Assembly: GCA_017543905.1 (NCBI GenBank) | Contig: JAFYFC010000028.1 | Coordinates: forward strand, 1-64,000 | Source of the DNA: Clostridia bacterium | Lineage (GTDB): Bacteria > Bacillota > Clostridia > Christensenellales > Aristaeellaceae | DNA: 64,000 bases | Direction: 5' to 3' | Shown here: positions 34,106 to 43,198 of the stretch, piece by piece | Layout of the letters: every line of letters begins with the position of its first letter | Position numbering within the stretch: the stretch's first letter is position 1 | The notes under the pieces: generated by a model | What the model saw: the letters and a program-made list of their open reading frames with translations, nothing else | Told to the model about the DNA's origin: nothing | Databases searched by the model: none | Translations under genes and position numbers: made by a program

Positions 34106-35386
34106 TTATTTGCCGTTCAGCGCGTCTAAAAGCTGTGCGGTCGTATAGCCCTGACGCATATATCCTGCGATACGTTCATCGCTTCCTACATAAATGAGCT
34201 TCACGGTCTTTTCGCCTGTATACCTGTTTGAAACAGTTAAGGTATAGATGCCTTCACGCGCGTAGTCCGTGCCGTTCTGCGCGGGTCGATTGAAGCGCAC
34301 GTCCTCTGTGAAGCCGTTTTCGCCCTCTACGATGACCGAATAGCTTACGTCGATATCCAGATAGCGCGAATATGCAAAATCCAGATAGAATCCGTTTGGC
34401 GTGACTGAGGAATTTCTGAGTTCTTCACCCGTCTTCACATCAAATGGGAAAGCCATGCAGTTTCCGTTACGTACAGAAAAGCGGAAATAAATACGGTAAT
34501 TATAAAAGCTGCTGCTTGTTGCAGCAGTGCCCAGCACGCGTGTTTTTTCAAGCACTCTGTAATCAAGTGCTACCTCGTAGTCGCCTTCTTCGTTAAGTGA
34601 TATCACCGTGTCGGCAGAACCGCTCGCCTTTGCAGAGAGATAGTCCGTATAAATCTGCGTTTTGCCGGGATTGTGCTCATAGTCGTAGTGACGCACTATC
34701 AGCGCGCCCCTGCCGAGATAAGTAGGCTGCACTCCGAAGTCCTCGTCGTATCCGCCGTCGTCATTCGCGACGGTCAGAAGTGTATTACTGTTAAGCATAT
34801 CTATGTCCTGCGTCAGGTGGAAATGAAGCTCCACGTCATCGCCCACCGTTTTCAGGAACATCAGCGTCGTATCGTCAACCGGCAATACGCGGGTAAACCC
34901 GCTGATGTAGAATTTGCCCAATTCCCATCCGTAATGCGGATCGTCCTTCGTTATCTTAACGCCGCCGCTATATCCCTTATTGCTTTCAATGCGCTTTGAT
35001 CCATAACCGACATAGCATCTTTGTACTCCATTCGGGAGTTCCGGCTCAGCAGGTATGTTAGGATTGCCTATGTTCGAAGGCGGAGCAAAGAAATCAGCTG
35101 TGGCATTCCATGCATCTGTCGCCGCCTTACTCGTCCAGCTCCATGCGTCACCAGCAGCGCCCGCAGTCCAGTTCCAGGCATCTGTAGCTGCGCCTGTCGT
35201 CCAGTCCCATGCGTCCGAAGCTGCGCCCGTCGTCCAGTCCCATGCATCTGTAGCTGCGCCTGATGTCCAGTCCCATGCGTCCGAAGCCGCACCGATTATG
35301 TCATCCCACAGATCAGCGTGCGCCGTGAACGGCGATGCGGTCAGTATTAATGCTGACAACAGCAATGAGATTATAAAACGCTTCAT
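34106..35386 (-). CDS. Secreted protein with Trp-rich 11-residue repeats
   Basis: 426 residues. Signal peptide MKRFIISLLLSALILTASPF, cleaved near AHA. Residues 25-101 are seven 11-residue repeats of the form DAWDWTTGAAT, degenerating at both ends. A linker rich in Pro follows, then beta-rich domains (about 120-380) and a short helical C-terminus (IAGYMRQGYTTAQLLDALNG). I do not recognise the globular part. Hendecad spacing with regularly placed Trp suggests a helix with an aromatic stripe able to pack or lie on a membrane. First gene of the toxin/immunity operon, 23 bp before the toxin; possible carrier, surface anchor or delivery factor (inference). Confidence 0.75.
   Translation of the reverse strand: MKRFIISLLLSALILTASPFTAHADLWDDIIGAASDAWDWTSGAATDAWDWTTGAASDAWDWTTGAATDAWNWTAGAAGDAWSWTSKAATDAWNATADFFAPPSNIGNPNIPAEPELPNGVQRCYVGYGSKRIESNKGYSGGVKITKDDPHYGWELGKFYISGFTRVLPVDDTTLMFLKTVGDDVELHFHLTQDIDMLNSNTLLTVANDDGGYDEDFGVQPTYLGRGALIVRHYDYEHNPGKTQIYTDYLSAKASGSADTVISLNEEGDYEVALDYRVLEKTRVLGTAATSSSFYNYRIYFRFSVRNGNCMAFPFDVKTGEELRNSSVTPNGFYLDFAYSRYLDIDVSYSVIVEGENGFTEDVRFNRPAQNGTDYAREGIYTLTVSNRYTGEKTVKLIYVGSDERIAGYMRQGYTTAQLLDALNGK
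35084..35314 (-). repeat. 33-bp tandem repeat encoding Trp-rich hendecads
   Basis: Seven units of 33 bp inside the secreted repeat gene. The central four are nearly identical at DNA level (GATGCxTGGxACTGGACx), while the outer units have drifted. Such arrays gain and lose units by slippage, so copy number probably varies between strains. Confidence 0.8.
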
Positions 35387-35483
35387 TATTTTCCTCCCAG
35401 CCGAATATTTTTTGCTGCAAAGCCATCAAGAGACGTATCTGTTCTGTCTTTTCAGTCAAAGCAAGCTGATTTTCATATCATAT

Positions 35484-35512
35484 ATTATATCATCAACAGA
35501 GTTTCATTTCAA
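35484..35512 (-). promoter_or_regulatory. Promoter of the repeat-protein/toxin/immunity operon
   Basis: On the minus strand TTGAAA (35512-35507), a 17-bp spacer and TATAAT (35489-35484), in very AT-rich DNA. The leader is about 90 bases long and ends in GGGAGG 5-6 bases before the ATG at 35386. I see no other promoter before the toxin or immunity genes. Confidence 0.75.
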
Positions 35513-35601
35513 GCAAAAATCCCTCTATATATTAAACTCACTTACTTTTCCCGCAGCCCACCTTCATTTCGTCCCCGAGCGCACATTCTTTTAAAAACAA
35601 G

Positions 35602-35630
35602 TGGACAGGCGCGGAGTTTTGGGTTATAAT
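35602..35630 (+). promoter_or_regulatory. Promoter of the rhomboid gene
   Basis: TGGACA (35602-35607), a 17-bp spacer and TATAAT (35625-35630). The ATG at 35662 follows with GGAGG about 8 bases upstream. Confidence 0.75.
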
Positions 35631-35661
35631 CACGCTGTGAGAATATTTCGGAGGCGGCGTC

Positions 35662-36249
35662 ATGCAAAAAAGAAAACCGGGCTTCAGGATAACCCTCAAT
35701 TCTCCCGCGGTGCTCGCGTTCGCGTTCGTGTGCGTGGTCGCGCAGGTGCTGAATATCGTAACGCGCGGCGGCGCGAACGCTTACGTGTTCAGCGTATACA
35801 GGTGGAGGCTTTCTGACCCGCTCACCTACGTGCGCTGCGTATGCCACGTATTCGGGCACGCGGACTGGGGGCATCTGCTGAACAACATGATGTATCTGCT
35901 GATACTCGGGCCCATGCTGGAGGAAAAGTACGGCAGCAAAAACCTGATCTGGGTAATGCTGATCACCGCGCTGGTGACGGGCGTGATATTTATGATATTC
36001 TTCCCGCGTACGGCGCTGCTGGGCGCAAGCGGGATAGTGTTCGCGTTCATACTGCTCTCCTCCATAACGCAGGCGCGCGAGCACGAGATACCGCTCACGT
36101 TCATACTGGTCGCGCTGCTTTACATAGGCGAGCAGATATACACAGGCGTGACAAACAGCGACACCGTATCGCAGATAACGCACATAGCCGGCGGCGCGGT
36201 GGGCACCGTGCTGGGCTTCGGCATGGACAGAGCCAAAAACAGCCGCTGA
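35662..36249 (+). CDS. Rhomboid-family intramembrane serine protease
   Basis: 195 residues, six predicted membrane helices. HADWGHLLNNM (residues 66-76) is the rhomboid loop-2 motif, the catalytic serine is in LLGASGIVF (S123) and the partner histidine in QITHIAGGAVG (H174). It cleaves membrane helices near the outer face. It stands divergently beside the toxin operon; no substrate is implied, though a surface or toxin partner is conceivable. Confidence 0.92.
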   Translation: MQKRKPGFRITLNSPAVLAFAFVCVVAQVLNIVTRGGANAYVFSVYRWRLSDPLTYVRCVCHVFGHADWGHLLNNMMYLLILGPMLEEKYGSKNLIWVMLITALVTGVIFMIFFPRTALLGASGIVFAFILLSSITQAREHEIPLTFILVALLYIGEQIYTGVTNSDTVSQITHIAGGAVGTVLGFGMDRAKNSR

Positions 36250-36467
36250 GACAGACGTGCGGCGGCGAAAACATACTTTGGCGCGCCGAACAGTACGGGA
36301 GAAAGCAAGCCCGTAAACGGCATGCGCGGTACTCGGCTGAAGGACACGTACGGCAGCGCGCCCGAACGCCGGCTGCACCAAAGGCCGTAAAGCGTGCATC
36401 CGGCTGAAATCACGGGGACGCATAAGCACAGGCGGCGGCTCTCCCGCGCCGCGGAAAGGAATACGCA

Positions 36468-37214
36468 ATGTACGATATAAGCGGGAAATGGACTCTGATA
36501 ACCGGCGCGAGCCGCGGCATAGGCTATCTTGCCGCGCGCTTTCTCGCGCAAAGGGGCGCAAAGCTCATACTGCACAGCCGCACGCTCGCACACACCCAAA
36601 GGGTGCTGGGCGAAGTAAAGGCGCTGGGCGCGGAGGCGTTCGCGGTCGAAGCGGAGCTAAGCGACCTTGACGCCGTGCAGCGGATGCTGCGCGGCATAGA
36701 CGCGCGCGGCGTGCAGGTGGACGCGGTGCTCAACAACGCCGGCGTGCAGGTGGCGTACCGCACGGATTATCTGAGCACGCCCGCGGAGGATTATACGGCC
36801 TCCTTCAGCATAAACACGATCGCGCCGATGATGATATGCTATCACTTTCTGCCCGGCATGATCGCGCGGGGCAGCGGCCGTATACTAAACGTCACCAGCG
36901 GCATCCGCCTCGACCCGCAGCAGGCCGGCTATTCCGCCAGCAAGGCCGCGCTCGACAAGGTGACGATAGACTTGGGCAGCAAGCTGCAGGGCACGGACGT
37001 GACGATAAACCTGACAGACCCCGGCTGGTGCCGCACGGATCTGGGCGGTCCCGCCGCACCCAACGCTCCCGAAAGCGCTGTACCCGGCATAGTCGTGGGC
37101 TTGTTCGTCGACGACAAAAAATCCGGACGGTATCTGGGAGCGCAGCATTTCACGGGCATGACGCTCGAGGCTGCGGTCAGAAAAGCCGAGGCGGAGTTTG
37201 ACAGCCCGTACTGA
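36468..37214 (+). CDS. Short-chain dehydrogenase/reductase
   Basis: 248 residues, Rossmann fold. The cofactor motif is TGASRGIGYLAARF (about residues 11-24), then LNNAGVQVA, a Ser in NVTSGIRL, and the catalytic YSASKAALDK (Tyr and Lys). It would oxidise or reduce an alcohol, sugar or ketone with NAD(P). AAAGGA lies before the ATG. The GH10 gene follows 38 bp downstream and may be co-transcribed. Confidence 0.88.
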   Translation: MYDISGKWTLITGASRGIGYLAARFLAQRGAKLILHSRTLAHTQRVLGEVKALGAEAFAVEAELSDLDAVQRMLRGIDARGVQVDAVLNNAGVQVAYRTDYLSTPAEDYTASFSINTIAPMMICYHFLPGMIARGSGRILNVTSGIRLDPQQAGYSASKAALDKVTIDLGSKLQGTDVTINLTDPGWCRTDLGGPAAPNAPESAVPGIVVGLFVDDKKSGRYLGAQHFTGMTLEAAVRKAEAEFDSPY

Positions 37215-37252
37215 CGCACACTTCACACCTGTAAACGAAACGGAGGGACAAA

Positions 37253-38491
37253 ATGGACAAGTATTCAGCCCGTAAATCCGCCTGCCGCATCCGCTTTACG
37301 GACAAGACCGGCGCGCCCCTTGCAAACACGCGTGTACACGCGCTTCTCACAAAGCACGAATTCCTGTTCGGCACGGGCGGCTTTTTTACCCTGCCTCTCA
37401 CAAGCCCGGACACCGACGACAGCTACAGAGAATACCTTAAAAAAGTGTACGCGGACTGGAAGCAGGTGTTCAACTATACGACGCTTCCGTTCTATCTGGG
37501 CACCTATGAGCCCGAAAGAGGCAAGCCGCGTGAAGCGGAAACGCTGCGCGCAGCGGAGCTTTTAAAGCGCGACGGCAAAAGCATAAAGGGACATCCGCTG
37601 TGCTGGCACACCGTAGCCGCGCGCTGGATGTACGACATGAGCGAGGAAGAGGTGCTGGATTATTTCCTGTACCGCATAGACAGGGAGCTTGCCGCCTTCA
37701 AACACGACATCGGCTATTGGGACGTTATAAACGAGGTCGTGATAATGCCCGAATTCGTGAACGAGCCCGCGCATATGCCGCACATGAACCCCGTGACCCG
37801 CCTGTGCCGCAAAATGGGACGCGTGCCGCTGATAAAGACGCTGTTCGAGCATACGCACGCCGCCGATCCAGGCGCGACGCTGCTGCTTAACGACTTCAAT
37901 ACCAGCGAACGCTACGCGCGCCTGATAAGCGACTGTCTCGACGCGGGCACAGGCATCGATACGATAGGCATACAGTCCCACCAGCATCAGGGCTTCTGGG
38001 GCATGGAAAAGCTCGCGGAGGTCACCGAACGCTTCGAGCGCTTCGCTCTGCCCATACATTATACCGAAAACACCTTCGTGTCCGGGCAGCTGATGCCGCC
38101 TGAGATAGTGGACCTTAACGACTATCAGGTGGACGAGTGGCCCTCCACGCCCGAAGGCGAACAGCGGCAGGCGCACGACCTTATGGCCATGCTCGATTAC
38201 CTCTTCGCCCGCCCGCTGGTCGAGGGCTTTACGAGCTGGGACTACACGGACGGCGGCTGGCTCAAAGCGCCCTCCGGCCTGATACGTCCCGACGGCAGCC
38301 CCAAGCCCGCCCTGACGCAGCTCAGACAGCGCCTTAAAACGGACTGGCACACGGACACCGAGCTGCTGACCGATGAAAACGGCTGCGCTGAGCTGTACGG
38401 CTTCAGAGGCGAATACGAGCTGACGCGCGGCACGGAAACAGCCGCCCTGAAGCTAAGCAAAGCATCAAACGAGGCCGAAGTGAGGCTGTAG
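37253..38491 (+). CDS. GH10-like endo-beta-xylanase, cytosolic
   Basis: 412 residues, no signal peptide. The barrel has GTYEPERGKP, IKGHPLCWH, the acid/base glutamate in YWDVINEVV (E161), GIQSHQHQGFWG, and a nucleophile candidate in IHYTENTF (E272) where GH10 usually has TELD. A short C-terminal beta region (about 340-412) follows. Lacking a signal, it probably trims imported xylo-oligosaccharides. GGAGGG lies about 7 bases before the ATG. It ends before a strong hairpin. Confidence 0.85.
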   Translation: MDKYSARKSACRIRFTDKTGAPLANTRVHALLTKHEFLFGTGGFFTLPLTSPDTDDSYREYLKKVYADWKQVFNYTTLPFYLGTYEPERGKPREAETLRAAELLKRDGKSIKGHPLCWHTVAARWMYDMSEEEVLDYFLYRIDRELAAFKHDIGYWDVINEVVIMPEFVNEPAHMPHMNPVTRLCRKMGRVPLIKTLFEHTHAADPGATLLLNDFNTSERYARLISDCLDAGTGIDTIGIQSHQHQGFWGMEKLAEVTERFERFALPIHYTENTFVSGQLMPPEIVDLNDYQVDEWPSTPEGEQRQAHDLMAMLDYLFARPLVEGFTSWDYTDGGWLKAPSGLIRPDGSPKPALTQLRQRLKTDWHTDTELLTDENGCAELYGFRGEYELTRGTETAALKLSKASNEAEVRL

Positions 38492-38520
38492 AAATCTGAG
38501 GACTCGGCTGATCGGCAAAC

Positions 38521-38552
38521 GCTGACCCCGTCTCCTGTATGACGGGGTCAGC
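38521..38552 (+). terminator. Terminator after GH10
   Basis: Perfect 12-bp arms, GCTGACCCCGTC and GACGGGGTCAGC, with an 8-base loop, followed by a T-rich but interrupted tract (GCGTTTGGTTTTAT). Confidence 0.75.
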
Positions 38553-38618
38553 GCGTTTGGTTTTATAGACAATTTATGATATGATTTGTCTGTAGCATCC
38601 AAGGAGGGCAAGGCGACG

Positions 38619-38810
38619 ATGGACATTCGGGAAACTATTCGTCCTTCTGCCGATCTGCGCAACCACTAAAGCGAGATATCCAGGCTCTGCCTGGAAGAGA
38701 AAGGAGCCGTCATCATCACAGTGAACGGACGCGGCGACACGGTTACCCTGACAAGCAGGGATTGCTTATCAGTTAACCTACGATCCCGCTGCGTTCGATG
38801 GACTCGATAA
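38619..38810 (+). pseudogene. Decayed Phd/YefM-type antitoxin
   Basis: From ATG 38619 the frame reads MDIRETIRPSADLRNH, then a TAA (38667-38669), then SEISRLCLEEKGAVIITVNG and RGDTVTLTSRD. This follows the Phd/YefM pattern closely; a Tyr codon normally stands where the TAA is. After about codon 48 the match is lost and the frame runs into the 3' end of the permease gene to a stop at 38810. An AGGAGG ribosome site precedes the ATG, a TATGAT -10-like box lies upstream, and AGACAA and TTGTCT form an inverted repeat there. No RelE/Doc toxin follows. Confidence 0.7.
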
Positions 38811-39750
38811 AATAACGCTGCGCAAATGCATATACCAGCAGAAGCGGCATCAGGATGAGCAGCATCGCCGAGTTTCGCAGAAGCGAAAGCACGTTATTGT
38901 CGTCCAGCACATACTGCGACAGTAAGCTGTTGATGGTTTTATCGCCGTTCCAGCCCGTTATCGCCGACTCAAACAGCCCGTAAGCCTTCGGCAGCGTCCT
39001 GAGATTGGGCAAAAACAGGTTCGTGTAATAGGTGTCGTTATACTGCCATACGAACGAGAACAGCATGACCGTTACCGTTATCGTAACGGCGCTGGGGATG
39101 ATAATCTGCCAGAAGATGCGAATCTGACCCGCGCCGTCTATCATGGCCGCTTCGTCCATTTCTTTGGGGATACTTCTGAAGGCCTGGCGGAACAGGAAAA
39201 CAAACAAGCCGTTTCTGAGGCCGAACCCTGTCAGAGAGATAAGGAAATACGGAAAAGCCGTGCTCATGAGGTTAAACGGCTTGCCGCCGTTAAAGCGTTT
39301 AATCAGTCCAAACACATCAAAGCGCGAAAGATGCAGATACAGCGGAGTTATAAACTGCTGCGGCGGCACGATTATCGTAAGGATTACCACCGCGAACAGG
39401 AGCCTGCGCCCCTTGAAATTAAAACGCGCAAAGGCGTAACCGGCCATCATGCAGGGCAGCGTCTGCATAAGCGTGCTTCCGGCGGCGACGAGGAGCGAAT
39501 TTGCAAGCGCCTTGCCGTATTTCATGGAGGAAGAGGCGACCATCAGATTGTCGAGCGTAAAATGCTTGGGAATCCACAGGACGCTGTTGTCGAACACGTC
39601 CGTCTGGGCCATGACGGATTTTGATATCATCAGAATAATAGGATACAGGATGATATACGAAAAACCGACAAGCAGCACGGCGCGAAGGATCGCGATTGCA
39701 AGCTTCAGGCCTTTTTTATGCAGGGTATTGCGGCTTATGCGTAAATTCAT
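38773..39750 (-). CDS. Sugar ABC permease (MalG/LplC type), second pair
   Basis: 325 residues, six membrane helices. The ATPase-docking loop is DEAAMIDGAGQIRIFWQIII and the C-terminus is YFIESIERSGIVG, both typical of the MalG class. Last gene of the 12-gene operon, 32 bp after its partner permease. With it, the operon carries two full permease pairs. No ATPase is encoded nearby. Confidence 0.9.
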   Translation of the reverse strand: MNLRISRNTLHKKGLKLAIAILRAVLLVGFSYIILYPIILMISKSVMAQTDVFDNSVLWIPKHFTLDNLMVASSSMKYGKALANSLLVAAGSTLMQTLPCMMAGYAFARFNFKGRRLLFAVVILTIIVPPQQFITPLYLHLSRFDVFGLIKRFNGGKPFNLMSTAFPYFLISLTGFGLRNGLFVFLFRQAFRSIPKEMDEAAMIDGAGQIRIFWQIIIPSAVTITVTVMLFSFVWQYNDTYYTNLFLPNLRTLPKAYGLFESAITGWNGDKTINSLLSQYVLDDNNVLSLLRNSAMLLILMPLLLVYAFAQRYFIESIERSGIVG

Positions 39751-39782
39751 TACTTTGCTCCTGTCTGAACAAATCGCGGCGG

Positions 39783-40691
39783 TCAGTCCGTATAGTAGAA
39801 CGTGCGGCGGTTGATGAGTCTGAAAACCAACAGCAAAATCAGCCCCACCGCCAGGAAATACAGCCAGCTTATGGCGCTGGACAAGCCGAAGTTGAAGTTT
39901 TTAAACGACAGCTGATATACATACTCCATCACCGAATTGCTTTCCGTGACGAAGGTGTCCACGATCGAGTATACGACGTTGACCAGAACCATCGGCATGA
40001 CCATTGGAAAAGTAATCTTCCAGAATTGCTGCCAAGCATTTGCGCCTTCCATATGCGCCGCCTCGTACAGCTGCGACGGAACCGAATACAGCGCCGACAG
40101 GAACACGAAAATCTGTATGCCGGAGCAGGTGATGATTTCATAGACCTTGTTGACCGGCGCCGTAAGCAGCTCGATCATTTTACTCGACAGGCCCAGATCT
40201 TTCAGATAGACGGAAAGATTCAGGCTTTTCAGCACGCTTACCGAGCTGCTCATGACCGCGTCCAGACTCGAGGTGGTTTTCGCGCCGAAATTGTTCAGCA
40301 GCTTAAAGAAAAGATCTGAGGAGAGTATCACCGGCAGGAAAAACACAAACTTGAATATCTGCGAGCCGAAATAACTCTGCTTAAGCAGCAGCGCGACCAT
40401 GAAGCTGTAAACCAGTATGATCGGCACCCGGTACAGAAGGTCCCCGATCGTGGAGGCAAAATATCTCAAAAAGTTTTCATCGAGGAGGAGCGCGGTTTTA
40501 TAGTTGGCAAAGCCGACCGGCCGCAGGCTGTATCCGGAATCGACCGTCACCTCGGACAGGGAAAAGGACAGCGACAGAAACAGCGGGATCACAAATACCG
40601 CTATCACGCCTATCAGCCAGGGGAGCAAAAAGAAATATGCCCATCTGGCCCTTTTCTTCATAAGTGAGGAATGCTTGTGCTTCATAGTCAA
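39783..40691 (-). CDS. Sugar ABC permease (MalF/LplB type), second pair
   Basis: 302 residues, six membrane helices. EAA loop YEAAHMEGANAWQQFWKITF. It has a longer loop between helices 2 and 4 (about residues 130-185) than the first-pair permease. Overlaps the DUF5696 gene by 4 bases, so it is translationally coupled to that gene. Confidence 0.88.
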   Translation of the reverse strand: MTMKHKHSSLMKKRARWAYFFLLPWLIGVIAVFVIPLFLSLSFSLSEVTVDSGYSLRPVGFANYKTALLLDENFLRYFASTIGDLLYRVPIILVYSFMVALLLKQSYFGSQIFKFVFFLPVILSSDLFFKLLNNFGAKTTSSLDAVMSSSVSVLKSLNLSVYLKDLGLSSKMIELLTAPVNKVYEIITCSGIQIFVFLSALYSVPSQLYEAAHMEGANAWQQFWKITFPMVMPMVLVNVVYSIVDTFVTESNSVMEYVYQLSFKNFNFGLSSAISWLYFLAVGLILLLVFRLINRRTFYYTD

Positions 40692-43177
40692 TCACCGTTT
40701 GTTCTGTTAAACGAGCAGGCGCCGATCACGATATCGCCGGCTTTTACGTCGTACGCATTGTAGTTTACATAGACGGTCACGCCGTTTTCGTATGTCGTCG
40801 CGTATACATTGTCCGTTACCATACGATGTCCGGTCATTTTCATTCCGACAAGACCGTCAAGCGCCTGACCGGAGGCGGAGGCGCAGGCTATGATTTCGTC
40901 GCGCCAGGTACCAAAGCCGGAGGCGTAATTGTCCTGATATTCCGAATTTTTCAAAACGCTGGATGCTTCATACGTGACCTGATAGCAGGGCAGCACGCCG
41001 TATTCTATCGCCCTGAGCGCCGTTCGGGCGCTGTCGGAGGTCAGGTTTAACGACGAAGTGTACATCTTCACCGCCCCGTGCAGCACCAGCTGCATAAACG
41101 GTACGGTTTCGTCCGCGATACGGTAATGGCTCGAATCGACAGGCACGCCGCACAATACGCTTGCGTATGGAAAGCAGTACAGGCACGCGCTGTCCGCCAT
41201 CAATTCGTATTCCCCGCTCAGCATTTCCAGCTGCCGGCGCAGCATGGACAGCGCATTCGTGCGTGAGGTCATGCCTTTTTTATTGAAATCGGAGTATACC
41301 CTGGTCGATCTAAGCGACAGAGCACCGCTCGACAACCCGGCGTAGCTTTTAATAAACGCTTCCGTTTCCCGCCTGAACCGTGCAGGAGAGAGCAGATAAA
41401 GGCTTGATGGAGTAAGCCCTATATCGTATTTTTCCAGAAGCAGCGCGCGCGAAAGTATCGAATACATCGCTTCGTGCCCGTCCAGACGGAAAGCCGAATC
41501 CCTCGCCGGACGGAAGCCGCCCGAGCCTTCGGGGAATCTCTGGAAATCCACGTCAGGGTAAATGCCCACGCCCGCTTCTTGCGCCCAATCCAGCAAATCA
41601 AGCCACTTTTCTTTCCCGCCGAGCACTGAATCAAGCTTAAGCCGCCCGGGATAAGCGTGATAAACGCCTCCGTTAAACCAGCCGATAAGCCGCATGTCAA
41701 CGGAACCGACCCCGCCCGCCATCAGCTCCTCGGCGATTTGCCGGTTTGCGTCGTAAGCGGTCGCCGCCGTAAGTCCCTCGTAGGAAACGCCCAGCTTGTT
41801 TTTCTTGCTGAGGACGGCCCCTACCGTTTCAATAAGCACCGACGCGCCTGCGCCTGAGTCAAGCTCCCGCAGAACGCCCGCCTCGTACAGTATGGAGCGG
41901 TACAAGGCGGCCATTTCGGTATAGCCGCTGCCGTTTTCCAGAAAATGATAGCTGATTTTAAAGTCCGCGTCCGCAAGAGACGTTTCAAAAAGGATCACCT
42001 TCGAGCTGTTGTCGCTGCCGGACAGATATACGCTGTCTTTGTTTATCATGCGGAATGTGGCGTATACCTCATTGCGCGGAAAATAAGTCCCCGCCGGATG
42101 GTATTTGAGAGTCGCTTTTTCCGCACAGCTGCTTATTTCGGCAAGATAGGCAGACGCGCCGTCCTTCATTCCGAATACGGGCAGCGCGGCGAGCTCATAT
42201 TGATACTGTCCGGTCGACAGGGTATCGCTGGCCACCGCCCAGTCAAGACCATAGACGGGAATGGAGTATTCGCTGCGGGAATTGTAGTCGTTTTGAAAGC
42301 GCATGAGCGCGCCGCTGCCGTCAGGCAGCAGAACGAAGCCCTCTTCGTTTTGACTGACCAGGCCGAAGTGCGGCAGCACGTCGACTTCATACAGTGGAAA
42401 TGCCGCCAGAAACTCGATTCTTTCCACAGGCATGGAAACGATAAGCCCGTCGTCGCTGAGCTCATAGGCGAGAACGATTTTGAATTTGGGCTTGACCGTC
42501 GTCTCGGTGGAAATGCCTCCGTCGGCGTTATCCAGCGCCAGATCCTCGGGGGTATAACCGACTTCGTCCATGTACTTCAGTATTGTTTTGTAATTGTTTC
42601 TGCCCTTGGACTTTATGCGCCAGGCGTCTTCGTCGTCATAGTATTTATAATAAGTCTGGATAACGTCCGCGTCCTCCGGCGTGAGCTTATCCAGAAAAAG
42701 AGCCTGAAAGCGTTTGCCTGTCAGAAACGCAGGCACGTCGTCGAGCGTGCGGTCATAGTCTCCCAGACGGTACTCGACATACAGAATACCGTCCTGAACG
42801 AAGGCGTCCGCCTGCTGCATATCCACCGAGTCGCTCTGGCTTTCCATATAGGAATACGCCGCGTTCGCCGTATAATAGGACAGCTTGAGCTGATCGACCG
42901 TTTGTTTGCCCGCGGCCGATACGCCGTTGGTGCTCCAAACGCCGCCGCGGCCGTCCTCCACCCGAACGACCATGTTTTCTTCAAGGAACAGCTTCATTCC
43001 GTTTTTTTCCAGCAGTGCCGCGTCCCCATCAGGATAAACCTGCCCCGTGAGCGCCGGAGCTGTGGAAATGCGGTCGACAAGCTTTTCCCTGTCGCCTGCG
43101 CTAAGTATCAGTATAAGCGCGGCGGCGACGACGAGCAGCGGAGCGATAAGGACCGCGCAGCGCTTTGTTTTTTTCAT
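40688..43177 (-). CDS. Membrane-anchored DUF5696 protein
   Basis: 829 residues from the ATG at 43177, chosen because GAGGTG lies 7 bases upstream (a longer frame starts at 43192). One N-terminal membrane anchor (AVLIAPLLVVAAALILILSA) is followed by a large extracytoplasmic part: beta-rich to about residue 420, then barrel-like (VGSVDMRLIGWFNGG, VGIYPDVDFQRFPEG, SLYLLSPARFRRETEAFI). From memory this is the DUF5696 family, found in Paenibacillus and Clostridia with sugar permeases. It may be a glycosidase-like sugar-binding protein; no catalytic pair can be assigned. Confidence 0.75.
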   Translation of the reverse strand: MKKTKRCAVLIAPLLVVAAALILILSAGDREKLVDRISTAPALTGQVYPDGDAALLEKNGMKLFLEENMVVRVEDGRGGVWSTNGVSAAGKQTVDQLKLSYYTANAAYSYMESQSDSVDMQQADAFVQDGILYVEYRLGDYDRTLDDVPAFLTGKRFQALFLDKLTPEDADVIQTYYKYYDDEDAWRIKSKGRNNYKTILKYMDEVGYTPEDLALDNADGGISTETTVKPKFKIVLAYELSDDGLIVSMPVERIEFLAAFPLYEVDVLPHFGLVSQNEEGFVLLPDGSGALMRFQNDYNSRSEYSIPVYGLDWAVASDTLSTGQYQYELAALPVFGMKDGASAYLAEISSCAEKATLKYHPAGTYFPRNEVYATFRMINKDSVYLSGSDNSSKVILFETSLADADFKISYHFLENGSGYTEMAALYRSILYEAGVLRELDSGAGASVLIETVGAVLSKKNKLGVSYEGLTAATAYDANRQIAEELMAGGVGSVDMRLIGWFNGGVYHAYPGRLKLDSVLGGKEKWLDLLDWAQEAGVGIYPDVDFQRFPEGSGGFRPARDSAFRLDGHEAMYSILSRALLLEKYDIGLTPSSLYLLSPARFRRETEAFIKSYAGLSSGALSLRSTRVYSDFNKKGMTSRTNALSMLRRQLEMLSGEYELMADSACLYCFPYASVLCGVPVDSSHYRIADETVPFMQLVLHGAVKMYTSSLNLTSDSARTALRAIEYGVLPCYQVTYEASSVLKNSEYQDNYASGFGTWRDEIIACASASGQALDGLVGMKMTGHRMVTDNVYATTYENGVTVYVNYNAYDVKAGDIVIGACSFNRTNGD

Positions 43178-43198
43178 CCGTACACACCTCATATCCCG

